19,351 bases of DNA from Pseudomonadota bacterium (GTDB lineage: Bacteria; Pseudomonadota; Alphaproteobacteria; Rhizobiales; Hyphomicrobiaceae). Of this stretch, positions 1 to 6,915 are shown one piece after another. Location: positions 1 to 19,351 of the forward strand of contig JAEYYQ010000575.1 of the NCBI GenBank assembly GCA_023428365.1, given 5' to 3'. Both the position numbers and the translations under genes were made by a program. Position 1 is the first letter of the stretch, and every line of letters begins with the position of its first letter. The notes under the pieces were generated by a model, which had not been told where the DNA came from, did not search any database, and worked only from the letters and a program-made list of their open reading frames with translations.

Positions 1-2
1 AG

Positions 3-1481
3 GGGTTTTCCATCGCGTTAACCCCCTTCAATCTGCTGCTGATGCTCGTGGGTATCCTGCTCGGAGTTATCATAGGCGTTCTACCCGGCCTTGGCGGCGC
101 CAACGGGGTAGCCATCCTTCTCCCGCTAACATTCTCGATGCCGCCAACCTCGGCGATCATCATGTTGAGCTGTATTTACTGGGGAGCACTCTTCGGCGGG
201 GCCATTACCTCAATTCTATTCAATATTCCCGGCGAACCATGGTCTGTCGCGACGACCTTCGACGGGCATCCCATGGCGCAAAACGGCAAGGCGGATGAAG
301 CGCTGACAGCGGCATTTACCTCCTCGTTCGTTGGCGCCATCGTCGCTGTCATCGTGATTACGTTCCTGGCTCCGGTCGTGGCACGATTTGCATTGCGATT
401 TGGGCCGCCGGAATTCTTCGCTGTCCAGTTTCTCACCTTCGCAAGTTTCATAGGCATGGGCAGAGGTGCGCCGTTCAAGACATTGGCAGCGATGTGTCTT
501 GGCTTTGCCTTGGCGGCCGTGGGGCTCGACAACGTGACCGGCCAGCTCCGCATGACATTCGATCAGGAAATCCTGCTGAGCGGCTTCGGATTTTTGGTTG
601 CAGTCATCGGACTGTTTGGCATCGGCGAAATTCTGTCGTCGATGGAGGACGGCCTGAACTTCTCCGGCGCGCACGCAAAGATCCGGCTGAATGCCGTGCT
701 CCAAACCTGGAAGCAGATGCCCCGCCTCTGGTTCACATTCGTGAGGAGCTGCATCGTCGGCTGGTGGATGGGCATTTCCCCGGGTGGCGCAACGCCTGCG
801 TCCTTCATGGGTTACGGTTTGGCGAAGCAATTCTCGAAAAATGGGAAAAACTTCGGCAAAGGCGAAATCGAGGGCGTTGTTGCGCCCGAGACTGCGGCCC
901 ACGCAGCGGGCACCAGCGCTCTGCTTCCGATGCTGACGCTGGGCATTCCAGGCTCTCCAACCGCAGCAGTCCTGCTAGGCGGCCTCCTCATCTGGGGTCT
1001 GCAGCCTGGCCCAATGCTGTTCGTTGAACAGAAAGAGTTCGTGTGGGGCCTCATCGCCTCCATGTATCTGGGCAACGTTGTCGGCCTGATCATCGTGATC
1101 ACATGCGTCCCGCTGTTCGCAGCGATCCTGCGCATTCCGTTCTCGATCATCGCGCCGGTCATCCTGGTGATCTGCGCGGTCGGCGCCTACACCGTAAACA
1201 ACGCCATTTTCGACGTATGGATGATGGTGGTGTTCGGCGTGGCGGGCTACGTGTTCGTGAAACTCGGATATCCGCTTCCGCCGCTCGTGCTGGCACTTGT
1301 CCTCGGCGACATGGCGGAAGGGTCGTTCCGACAATCAATGCTTATCAGCCAGGGAGATTTGAGCGTATTCTTCTCGAACTGGCTGGTAGGAACGATCATG
1401 ACGCTCGGCTTGGTGCTTCTGTTCTGGCCGGCAATTCGGTGGCTGCTCTCCCTCAGGCGAGCAAACCCACAACCGGCGTAA
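3..1481 (+). CDS. tctA: Tripartite tricarboxylate transporter large permease TctA (5' partial)
   Basis: This is the large membrane subunit of a tripartite tricarboxylate transporter, a secondary carrier that takes carboxylates from a periplasmic receptor across the inner membrane. The frame is open to the left edge, and residues before the first ATG (position 42) read GFSIALTPFNLLL, the usual TctA N-terminus, so the true start lies outside the window. Visible family marks are GVIIGVLPGLGG near the N-terminus, GISPGGATPASFMGYGLAKQ in the middle and a TLGIPGSPTAAVLLGG segment, with about a dozen hydrophobic stretches. The visible 492 residues are nearly the whole of a usual ~500-residue TctA. 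The receptor gene tctC and the small permease gene tctB follow on the same strand. Family assignment is very secure; the transported substrate cannot be read from the sequence. Confidence 0.96.
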   Translation, partial: GFSIALTPFNLLLMLVGILLGVIIGVLPGLGGANGVAILLPLTFSMPPTSAIIMLSCIYWGALFGGAITSILFNIPGEPWSVATTFDGHPMAQNGKADEALTAAFTSSFVGAIVAVIVITFLAPVVARFALRFGPPEFFAVQFLTFASFIGMGRGAPFKTLAAMCLGFALAAVGLDNVTGQLRMTFDQEILLSGFGFLVAVIGLFGIGEILSSMEDGLNFSGAHAKIRLNAVLQTWKQMPRLWFTFVRSCIVGWWMGISPGGATPASFMGYGLAKQFSKNGKNFGKGEIEGVVAPETAAHAAGTSALLPMLTLGIPGSPTAAVLLGGLLIWGLQPGPMLFVEQKEFVWGLIASMYLGNVVGLIIVITCVPLFAAILRIPFSIIAPVILVICAVGAYTVNNAIFDVWMMVVFGVAGYVFVKLGYPLPPLVLALVLGDMAEGSFRQSMLISQGDLSVFFSNWLVGTIMTLGLVLLFWPAIRWLLSLRRANPQPA

Positions 1482-1501
1482 CAGCCGCTTAATAAAAAAA
1501 T

Positions 1502-1544
1502 GTGGTGCGCCGATCGCACCACTTAATACCCCTGAAAAACAGGG
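1502..1544 (+). other. Intercistronic stem-loops between tctA and tctC
   Basis: A perfect 8-bp inverted repeat (GTGGTGCG at 1502-1509, CGCACCAC at 1515-1522, 5-nt loop) is followed by a smaller one (CCCTG 1530-1534, CAGGG 1540-1544, five-A loop). An A-run at 1494-1500 precedes the first stem, so on the minus strand it would look like an intrinsic terminator, while on the plus strand no clear T-run follows. On the tct transcript these stems could limit read-through or protect the receptor mRNA from decay. The roles are inferred; only the repeats are seen. Confidence 0.55.
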
Positions 1545-1600
1545 AAATAATAAAAGACGAAAAAAATTACGGGAACAGGAAACGACAGGAGACGACTTTA

Positions 1601-2614
1601 ATGCACGTGCTCAAAAAACTGTTAGTCCCGATAGCAGGCTTGGCCGCTGCTGCCGCCATCAACGCTCCCGCATTCGCTGCCTGGGAGCCCACGAAGGCAG
1701 TAACGTTTGTCATTCCGGCGGGAACCGGCGGTGGTGCTGATCAGATGGCGCGCCTGATCCAGGGCATTGTCACAAAGCACAACCTGATGAAGCAGCCGAT
1801 GGTCGTCATCAACAAGGCGGGTGGCGCTGGCGCTGAAGGATTTCTTGAAGTCAAGAACAGCAACAAAGACCCACACAAAATCATCATTACCCTGTCCAAT
1901 CTGTTTACGACTCCACTCGGGACAGGAACTCCTTTCAATTGGAAGGACATGACCCCGGTCGCGATGCTGGCACTTGATCAGTTCGTGCTTTGGGTGCCCA
2001 GCGACGCGCCTTACAATACTGCAAAGGAATATGCTGATGCAGTCGCGAAAGGTGACGATCGCTCCTACAAGATGGGTGGCACCGGATCCAAGCAAGAGGA
2101 TCAGATTGTCACCGTCGCCATCGAAAAGCAGACGGGTGGCAAAAAGTTCACCTACGTACCCTATCAGGGTGGCGGTGCCGTCGCCGTGCAGCTCGTTGGC
2201 AAGCACGTCAATTCGACCGTAAACAACCCGATCGAAGCTGTTCAGCAGTGGAAAGCCGGCGCTCTCAAGCCACTGTGCATCTTCGACGGCAAGCGGTCGA
2301 CCTATACGGAGAAAGTCACTGCTGACAAAGCTTGGAGCGACATTCCGACCTGCAAGGAAGCCGGCTTGCCGGTCGAGTATCAGATGTTGCGCGGCATCTT
2401 CATGCCGAAGGACGCAACGCCCGATCAGGTCCAGTTCTACGTCGATCTGTTCAAGAAGGTGATGGCCACCGACGAGTGGAAGAAGTTCATGCAGGATGGT
2501 GCTTTCAACCAGACCTTCATGACCGGTCCGGAATACACCAAATGGGTCGAAGCAAATGAGAAGACCCACTACGAGCTGATGAAGGAAGCCGGTTTCCTCG
2601 CAGCTGGAAAATAG
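1601..2614 (+). CDS. tctC: Periplasmic carboxylate-binding receptor, Bug/TctC family
   Basis: This is the periplasmic solute-binding receptor of the tripartite tricarboxylate transporter. It captures the substrate and delivers it to TctA/TctB. The chosen ATG at 1601 is preceded by an AGGAG ribosome-binding site near 1587-1591 and gives 337 residues, normal for the family. An in-frame start at 1502 would translate through the upstream hairpin and lacks a signal peptide at its end, so it is rejected. Residues 1-26 form a signal peptide (two lysines, an Ala-rich core, cleavage likely after AFA). The mature protein starts AWEPTK and contains the Bug-family VTFVIPAGTGGGADQMAR segment and a YVPYQGGG motif that normally lines the ligand pocket. 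The ligand itself is unknown, since Bug proteins bind many carboxylates. It lies between tctA and tctB. Confidence 0.94.
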   Translation: MHVLKKLLVPIAGLAAAAAINAPAFAAWEPTKAVTFVIPAGTGGGADQMARLIQGIVTKHNLMKQPMVVINKAGGAGAEGFLEVKNSNKDPHKIIITLSNLFTTPLGTGTPFNWKDMTPVAMLALDQFVLWVPSDAPYNTAKEYADAVAKGDDRSYKMGGTGSKQEDQIVTVAIEKQTGGKKFTYVPYQGGGAVAVQLVGKHVNSTVNNPIEAVQQWKAGALKPLCIFDGKRSTYTEKVTADKAWSDIPTCKEAGLPVEYQMLRGIFMPKDATPDQVQFYVDLFKKVMATDEWKKFMQDGAFNQTFMTGPEYTKWVEANEKTHYELMKEAGFLAAGK

Positions 2615-2620
2615 CAAATC

Positions 2621-2657
2621 AAATCAGGCCGACGCGATGCGCCGGCCTGATTTTTTT
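2621..2657 (+). terminator. Intrinsic terminator after tctC
   Basis: An 11-bp perfect stem (AAATCAGGCCG at 2621-2631 with CGGCCTGATTT at 2643-2653) runs into seven Ts (2651-2657). The loop can pair further (CGC 2633-2635 with GCG 2639-2641). This is a textbook Rho-independent terminator. It sits 7 bp after the tctC stop and before tctB, so tctB should be expressed by partial read-through or from its own promoter. Confidence 0.85.
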
Positions 2658-2703
2658 GGCCATGACCGCTCCTTGATCGCGCCACCTGTAAGGGCAGCAA
2701 TAC

Positions 2704-3222
2704 ATGCACAGTGATGACAAATCGGAAGACGGCCCGCGGCTTGTTTCGAATCGCACAATGGATATTGCCGTTTCGCTGTTCTTCTTGGTGATGGCGGCCA
2801 TCGTTATCTACGACAGCAATCGCCTCGGTTTCCAATGGCAGGAGAATGAAGGTCCGGCTTCCGGATACTTCCCCTTCTACATCGCTGTGATGATGAGCAT
2901 CGCCAGCATCGTGAACCTGGTCAAAGCCATTCTCCGGCGATCCGAAAACCCCGATGAAACATTCGTAACCAAGCCCGCGTTTCTGCGTGTGCTCACGGTT
3001 CTCATTCCGGCGATCATCTATGTCGCGGCGCTGAATTTTATCGGTATCTACGTCGCATCGGCGATCTTCATTTTCGCCTTCATGATCAAATTGGGGAAAG
3101 AGTCATTGCTGAAATCAATTGCTGTCAGCATCGGCGTTCCGCTCGCGCTCTTCTTCATGTTCGAAGTCTGGTTCCTCGTGCCGTTGCCGAAGGGGCCGCT
3201 GGAAACCATGCTCGGCTACTGA
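2704..3222 (+). CDS. tctB: Tripartite tricarboxylate transporter small permease TctB
   Basis: This is the small four-helix membrane subunit that partners TctA. The 172-residue length and the layout fit the family: a short hydrophilic N-terminus, a first membrane helix near residues 20-38, the characteristic GPASGYFPFYIAVMM segment entering helix two (about residues 50-70), and two more helices after residue 95. The ATG at 2704 has a moderate AAGGG site about 11 bases upstream. A second ATG at 2758 would remove 18 polar residues and cannot be excluded. TctB proteins are weakly conserved in sequence, so the call rests on the GYFPFYI motif, hydropathy and the position next to tctA and tctC. The gene is followed by a strong terminator. 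Confidence 0.9.
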   Translation: MHSDDKSEDGPRLVSNRTMDIAVSLFFLVMAAIVIYDSNRLGFQWQENEGPASGYFPFYIAVMMSIASIVNLVKAILRRSENPDETFVTKPAFLRVLTVLIPAIIYVAALNFIGIYVASAIFIFAFMIKLGKESLLKSIAVSIGVPLALFFMFEVWFLVPLPKGPLETMLGY

Positions 3223-3252
3223 ACGCCAGGATCTCCCACAAACCACCACCCA

Positions 3253-3295
3253 AAACAAATACGGCGACCTTATCGGTCGCCGTATTTGTTTGTTT
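3253..3295 (+). terminator. Strong intrinsic terminator after tctB
   Basis: A 17-bp perfect stem (3253-3269 with 3275-3291) closes on a 5-nt loop (TTATC) and runs into a T-rich tail (TTTGTTTGTTT). The A-rich left arm means it could also act on minus-strand transcripts. It marks the end of the tct unit, 30 bp after the tctB stop. Confidence 0.9.
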
Positions 3296-3420
3296 CCCAT
3301 CCTTCCACGCGTCGCTAGGCATCGCGCGTCGAGAGGCTCCGGTTCGATCCTCGGCGATGGTGGTCCGTCGGCGTCGGGCAGCCCTTTGGACTGCTCGACC
3401 GAGCCACCAACTTCGTGGTG

Positions 3421-4191
3421 CTAAGCGTGACCCGTTTTACTGCGGGATCGGCGCAAGATGATCCAACCTGTGGTGAGCACCGTCGCAACACCGATTACCT
3501 CGAAGATGCGTGCGATACCTTTCGGAGTCATCTGAAGCGCCTCGGCCATGCTGTTGACCATAGGCGCCAGCATTGGCTCAGTCGCAAATAATTCACCCGA
3601 GATCCAGCCGAGCAAGGCGGCACCAGCCCAGATCAACACTGGGAACTTGGTCAAAAGTGATAAGATCAGCGTCGATCCGCCGACAACCAGCGGGATGCTG
3701 AGCGCCAACCCAAAGATGATCAGATTGGTGTTGCCGCCGGCAGCCGCCGCAATGGCAAGCATGTTATCCAGACTCATGACCAAATCGGCGATGGCCACAA
3801 TCCGCACCGCTTCCCAAAGACTGTTTCCAGTTTTGACGTGCTCTTCGCTCGCGTTATCTGCGGTCAATAGTTTTACCGCAATCCAAATCAGTAAAAATGC
3901 CCCGATCAGCTTCAGATAATAGATTTCAAGCAGATGCTGAATAATGATCGTGAAGAAAATGCGCAACAAAACAGCGACACCGGCGCCCAGAATAATACCG
4001 ACCATTCGCTGATTTGGTGGCAGCGATCGGCAGGCGAGCGCAATGACGACGGCATTGTCACCAGCAAGGACGATATCTATACCGACGATGCGTAAAACGT
4101 TGACGACGGTCGTCCCATCCAATCCGAGCAGGTTTTGCAGATAGTTCGCAAACTGCTCCCCCACAACCGCTGCAGCAACGAGCAATTCCAT
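3421..4191 (-). CDS. TerC/YjbE-family integral membrane protein
   Basis: This is a multi-spanning inner-membrane protein of the TerC superfamily. Characterised relatives are linked to manganese export or metal loading at the membrane and, in other branches, to tellurite resistance. The two family signatures are clear: GIDIVLAGDNAVV at about residues 37-49 and DLVMSLDNMLAI at about 136-147, each with the Asp/Asn pair expected to handle the metal within a helix. The start chosen is the ATG at 4191, giving 256 residues, because a GAGGAA ribosome-binding site lies about 9 bases upstream. An ORF extension to 4230 adds 13 polar residues and looks spurious. The C-terminus ends in a short basic tail. 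The gene is transcribed away from the CoA-ligase genes. No yybP-ykoY manganese riboswitch core was found upstream. The exact substrate is inferred from the family only. Confidence 0.9.
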   Translation of the reverse strand: MELLVAAAVVGEQFANYLQNLLGLDGTTVVNVLRIVGIDIVLAGDNAVVIALACRSLPPNQRMVGIILGAGVAVLLRIFFTIIIQHLLEIYYLKLIGAFLLIWIAVKLLTADNASEEHVKTGNSLWEAVRIVAIADLVMSLDNMLAIAAAAGGNTNLIIFGLALSIPLVVGGSTLILSLLTKFPVLIWAGAALLGWISGELFATEPMLAPMVNSMAEALQMTPKGIARIFEVIGVATVLTTGWIILRRSRSKTGHA

Positions 4192-4341
4192 TTGAATTTT
4201 TTCCTCGCGAGCGCCCCACCGGATGCTCAATACCGGCCCGGATACAGTCCAGGTGATTGAGACCCTATTCTTTGGCCATTTGGCTGCGGGGCTTTAGCGC
4301 AACCCCACACAAAACGCCACAACTGCAGCAAAGCGCTCTCC

Positions 4342-4370
4342 TCGACAATTCGTCAAGCATGGCATATGGT
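4342..4370 (+). promoter_or_regulatory. Candidate sigma-70 promoter for the CoA-ligase operon
   Basis: TCGACA (4342-4347) and TATGGT (4365-4370) are separated by 17 bp and match the -35 and -10 consensus at 5/6 and 4/6 positions. Transcription would begin near 4377, giving a leader of about 100 nt before the GTG at 4480. The -10 box lies inside the inverted repeat at 4360-4383. Confidence 0.5.
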
Positions 4371-4383
4371 ATTTGGTATGCCA
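4360..4383. promoter_or_regulatory. Inverted repeat overlapping the -10 box (candidate operator)
   Basis: TGGCATA (4360-4366) and TATGCCA (4377-4383) are perfect inverted copies 10 bp apart. The region also holds TTGGTATGCCA, which resembles a GntR-type palindrome (TGGTnnnnCCA). A protein bound here would cover the -10 region and start site of the promoter candidate, fitting substrate-controlled repression. No regulator gene for it lies in the window. Confidence 0.45.
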
Positions 4384-4421
4384 GATCAGATGAAATGCTC
4401 TCTATCATGTGCCATGATCTG
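4382..4421. promoter_or_regulatory. Overlapping inverted repeats in the ligase leader
   Basis: CAGATCA (4382-4388) pairs with TGATCTG (4415-4421). Inside this, ATCATG (4404-4409) and CATGAT (4413-4418) form a tighter palindrome around TGC. The two pairings share bases 4415-4418, so on RNA they would exclude each other. They could be protein operators or an alternative-fold leader; the sequence alone does not decide. Confidence 0.35.
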
Positions 4422-4479
4422 AAGACGTCCTAACGAAAGCCGCCAAAGCCAACTGACGTGCTCTAGGAGGAACGCCCCG

Positions 4480-5655
4480 GTGAACCTGCACGAGTTCCAA
4501 GCCAAGGAGCTACTCGCGCAGCACGGCGTCCCAATTCCTCGCGGCCGTATTGCTGCGAATGGTGCCGAGGCTGAAAATCTTGCCCATCGGCTCGGCCCTG
4601 GTCCGTTTGTCGTCAAAGCTCAGGTCCGCGCGGGCGACCGCGAAGCCAGCGGCGGGGTGCGTTTCGTCCAGAGCGCCTCCAGTGCCGGCCGTGCCGCAGC
4701 ATCCATGATCGGCCATCCGCTCGTCACGGCACAGACAGGACCGCGCGGACAACAGGTCAGATGGGCCTATATCGAGGAAGCAATTCCGTTCGTGCAAAGC
4801 CTTTACTGCGCTGTCGTCGTTGACACGACACGCGGCGAAATCGTCCTGCTCGCTGGCGATAACGGTACTGTTTCACCCGGCCAGAAATCGCCGCCACGTC
4901 CCGCAGCGATCTCTCGCACGCCGCTCCAACTGGGCCATGATGGCGCAAGCGGTGACTACGAAAGCGCGGCTCGGGCAACTGGCATCAACGAGGCACTGGT
5001 TCCGAGACTGGCAAAGCGCATGGCCCAGCTTGCGGACGCGGCCGTCGCACTCGACGCCACACTGGTTGAAGTCAATCCGCTTGCAGTCACCTACGATGGC
5101 GATCTGGTCGCCCTCGATGCGAAAGTGACCATCGACGACAACGCACTGTTTCGGCATCCGGATCTGGCCGCGCTGCACGAGGTCAGCGAAACCGAGGACG
5201 GCGACCCCGTCGTACTCGCGGCCCAGCATCACCAGATCAACTACGTCGGCCTGGATGGCGAGATTGGAATTGTCGTCAACGGAGCAGGTCTTGCTCTCGC
5301 CACCCTCGATGTCCTGGCCGACGCCGGTGGCAATGCCGCCAACTTCATGGATATCCGCACCACGGCGACGAGCCTGGATATTGCCTACGGCCTGGAACTG
5401 ATCGCCGCGAACCCTCGTGTTCGCGTGGTTCTGGTGAATGTCCACGGCGGCGGCATGCAGCGCTGCGATACGATTGCCGACGGCATCGGCATTGCCATGC
5501 GCAGGATCGGCCAGTCTGTTCCACTCGTGGTTCGGCTCGCAGGAAACAACGCGGACTTCGCAGCCGTCCGACTGCGAAGCTACGGCGTCGCGTTCACCGA
5601 AGCCTCCGATATGTGGGATGCGGCCCAGAAGGTCGTGCAGTTTGCAAACGGATAG
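4480..5655 (+). CDS. Divergent succinyl-CoA-synthetase-like beta subunit (ATP-grasp carboxylate-CoA ligase)
   Basis: This is the nucleotide-binding, ADP-forming subunit of a SucCD/MtkAB-type acid-CoA ligase. It starts at a GTG with an excellent AGGAGG site (4465-4470). Its 391 residues begin MNLHEFQAKELL as in SucC. The metal and His-contact residues are kept: E197 and N199 in VEVNPL, D213 in ALDAK. NALFRHPDL (221-229) and VVNGAGLALAT (265-275) are also present. Unusual are the glycine-rich ATP loop (AGDREASGG at 51-59 where SucC has AGGRGKAGG), DIRTTA at 291-296 in place of DVGGGA, and HGGGMQRCD (322-330), one residue longer than the usual FGGIxRCD. The alpha partner starts 8 bp downstream. 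Family membership is firm. The substrate is probably a carboxylate other than, or besides, succinate, which is inference from these changed loops. Confidence 0.88.
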   Translation: MNLHEFQAKELLAQHGVPIPRGRIAANGAEAENLAHRLGPGPFVVKAQVRAGDREASGGVRFVQSASSAGRAAASMIGHPLVTAQTGPRGQQVRWAYIEEAIPFVQSLYCAVVVDTTRGEIVLLAGDNGTVSPGQKSPPRPAAISRTPLQLGHDGASGDYESAARATGINEALVPRLAKRMAQLADAAVALDATLVEVNPLAVTYDGDLVALDAKVTIDDNALFRHPDLAALHEVSETEDGDPVVLAAQHHQINYVGLDGEIGIVVNGAGLALATLDVLADAGGNAANFMDIRTTATSLDIAYGLELIAANPRVRVVLVNVHGGGMQRCDTIADGIGIAMRRIGQSVPLVVRLAGNNADFAAVRLRSYGVAFTEASDMWDAAQKVVQFANG

Positions 5656-5663
5656 GTAGCGAC

Positions 5664-6557
5664 ATGGCCATCCTTGCAGGAACCGAGACGCGAGTCGTTT
5701 GTCAGGGTCTTACTGGTCGGGCGGCGACCTATCACGTCGCGCGCATGATGGCGTACGGAACGACCGTTGTGGCTGGCGTCACGCCAGGCAAAGGCGGCCG
5801 ACGCCATCTCGATGTGCCCATTTTCGACACGGTTGCCGAGGCGGTCGCGACGACGGGCGCCAACGCCAGCCTCGTATTCGTGCCGCCTCACAATGCTGCT
5901 GCGGCAATGATTGAGGCGATCCATGCGGGCATCGAACTTATCGTCTGCGTAACGGAACGCGTGCCGGTGCTCGACATGATACGCGTGCGGCAAGCGCTCG
6001 TCGGATCGAAATCAAGACTGGTGGGCGCCAATTCGCAAGGCATCTTGGTTCCAGGCGTCACGCAGCTCGGCGTCATGACGACAGTGCATGCCAGAAAGGG
6101 GCCCGTTGGCATCGCCTCGCGCTCCGCCTCGCTGACCAGCGAGGTCGTTGCCCAAACCACAAGCGTCGGATTGGGCCAATCGACAACGGTCGGCGTTGGC
6201 GGCGATCCGGCACATGGCATCGGGCTTGCGGATTGCGTCAGCCTGTTTCTCGACGATCCGCAAACCGAGGTGATCGTCCTGATCGGCGAGATCGGCGGAT
6301 CTGATGAGGAAGAGGCCGCCGCGCTCATTGCCAGCAGGAAGCCCGACAAACCTGTGGTGGCTCTGATCGCAGGACGCCATGCGCCTCCCGATCGCCGGAT
6401 GGGTCATGCCGGAGCCCTGGTCGCGGGACCTTCGGACAACGCAAACGACAAGATCGCGGCGCTGCGTGCGGCTGGCGTTCATATCGTGCCACGTGCGGAC
6501 ATGGTCGGAGCGACTGCACGGCAGGCTCTTCTGCGGCCCGCCATGAGCAGTGCATGA
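5664..6557 (+). CDS. Divergent succinyl-CoA-synthetase-like alpha subunit (CoA-binding, phosphohistidine)
   Basis: This is the alpha partner of the preceding ATP-grasp subunit. It binds CoA and carries the phosphorylated histidine. The ATG at 5664 aligns with the usual SucD start (MAILAGTETRVVCQGLTG) and gives 297 residues, the normal size. An in-frame extension to 5613 would overlap the beta gene and is rejected. Kept features are the CoA-fold start CQGLTG (13-18), GVTPGKGG (38-45), GEIGGS (208-213, with the Glu that contacts the His) and the active-site histidine H248 in GHAGA. Changed features are GANSQG at 121-126, where SucD has GPNCPG with a near-invariant Cys, and ASRSASLTSE at 151-160, where SucD has VSRSGTLTYE. 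These surround the thioester site, so the enzyme should still phosphorylate but may use another acid. It is translationally close to the beta gene and likely in one operon. Confidence 0.88.
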   Translation: MAILAGTETRVVCQGLTGRAATYHVARMMAYGTTVVAGVTPGKGGRRHLDVPIFDTVAEAVATTGANASLVFVPPHNAAAAMIEAIHAGIELIVCVTERVPVLDMIRVRQALVGSKSRLVGANSQGILVPGVTQLGVMTTVHARKGPVGIASRSASLTSEVVAQTTSVGLGQSTTVGVGGDPAHGIGLADCVSLFLDDPQTEVIVLIGEIGGSDEEEAAALIASRKPDKPVVALIAGRHAPPDRRMGHAGALVAGPSDNANDKIAALRAAGVHIVPRADMVGATARQALLRPAMSSA

Positions 6558-6570
6558 AGCAGTCATGCTT

Positions 6571-6602
6571 GGACAGGCCCTGCGGACTTGACTAGCCTGT
6601 CC
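6571..6602 (+). other. Intercistronic hairpin between alpha subunit and cupin
   Basis: GGACAGGC (6571-6578) and GCCTGTCC (6595-6602) form a perfect 8-bp GC-rich stem with a 16-nt loop, 13 bp after the alpha-subunit stop. No T-run follows, so it is more likely a processing or stability element than an efficient terminator. Confidence 0.45.
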
Positions 6603-6624
6603 TTCATAACAGAAGGAGACCGAG

Positions 6625-6915
6625 ATGGCCGCAGTCGCCGCCGTGCCGACGGTGCAGGTTGATAATGACCGGGTGCGCGTCACCGAATGGCGCTTCGCAC
6701 CAGGCGCCGAGACCGGCTTTCATATCCATGGCATGGATTACGTCGTGGTCCCCAGCGGCGACGGCCGCCTCAAGCTGGTGTCGCCCGAGGGCGTCGAGAG
6801 TTTCGCCGACCTGAAGCAGGGCGTGTCTTACTTTCGCAAAGCCGGCGTGCATCACAACGTCATCAACGCGAACGCGTTCGAATTCGCGTTTGTGGAGATC
6901 GAACTCAAAGGCTGA
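6625..6915 (+). CDS. Small single-domain cupin protein
   Basis: This is a 96-residue protein with one cupin barrel. The ATG has a good AAGGAG site (6612-6617). Cupin motif 1 is visible as GFHIHGMDYVVVPSGDG (residues 31-47): two histidines, then Asp where many cupins have Glu. Motif 2 is the GVHHNVIN segment near residues 75-82. Three histidines and an acidic residue are therefore available for a metal site. Cupins this small act as sensors, isomerases, small dioxygenases or structural subunits, so no reaction is assigned. It lies 67 bp after the alpha-ligase gene on the same strand, so it is probably co-transcribed and may serve the same pathway. Its stop abuts, base to base, the stop of the convergent gene at 6916. 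Confidence 0.85.
   Translation: MAAVAAVPTVQVDNDRVRVTEWRFAPGAETGFHIHGMDYVVVPSGDGRLKLVSPEGVESFADLKQGVSYFRKAGVHHNVINANAFEFAFVEIELKG

Noticed and set aside
216..902. Long minus-strand open frame antisense to tctA (228 codons)
   Set aside because: Its composition (His, Arg, Cys rich, no domain) is that of a frame shadow of the clear TctA gene.
3330..3360. A GGTTCGATCC stretch resembling a tRNA T-loop between tctB and the TerC gene
   Set aside because: The bases on either side do not form a proper 5-bp T-stem, and no acceptor stem, anticodon arm or CCA end could be assembled around it.
4192..4330. Possible yybP-ykoY manganese riboswitch upstream of the TerC gene
   Set aside because: The minus strand lacks the conserved GGGGAGTAG core and the matching AGACC segment. 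The GGGG...CCCC stem present is short and not diagnostic.
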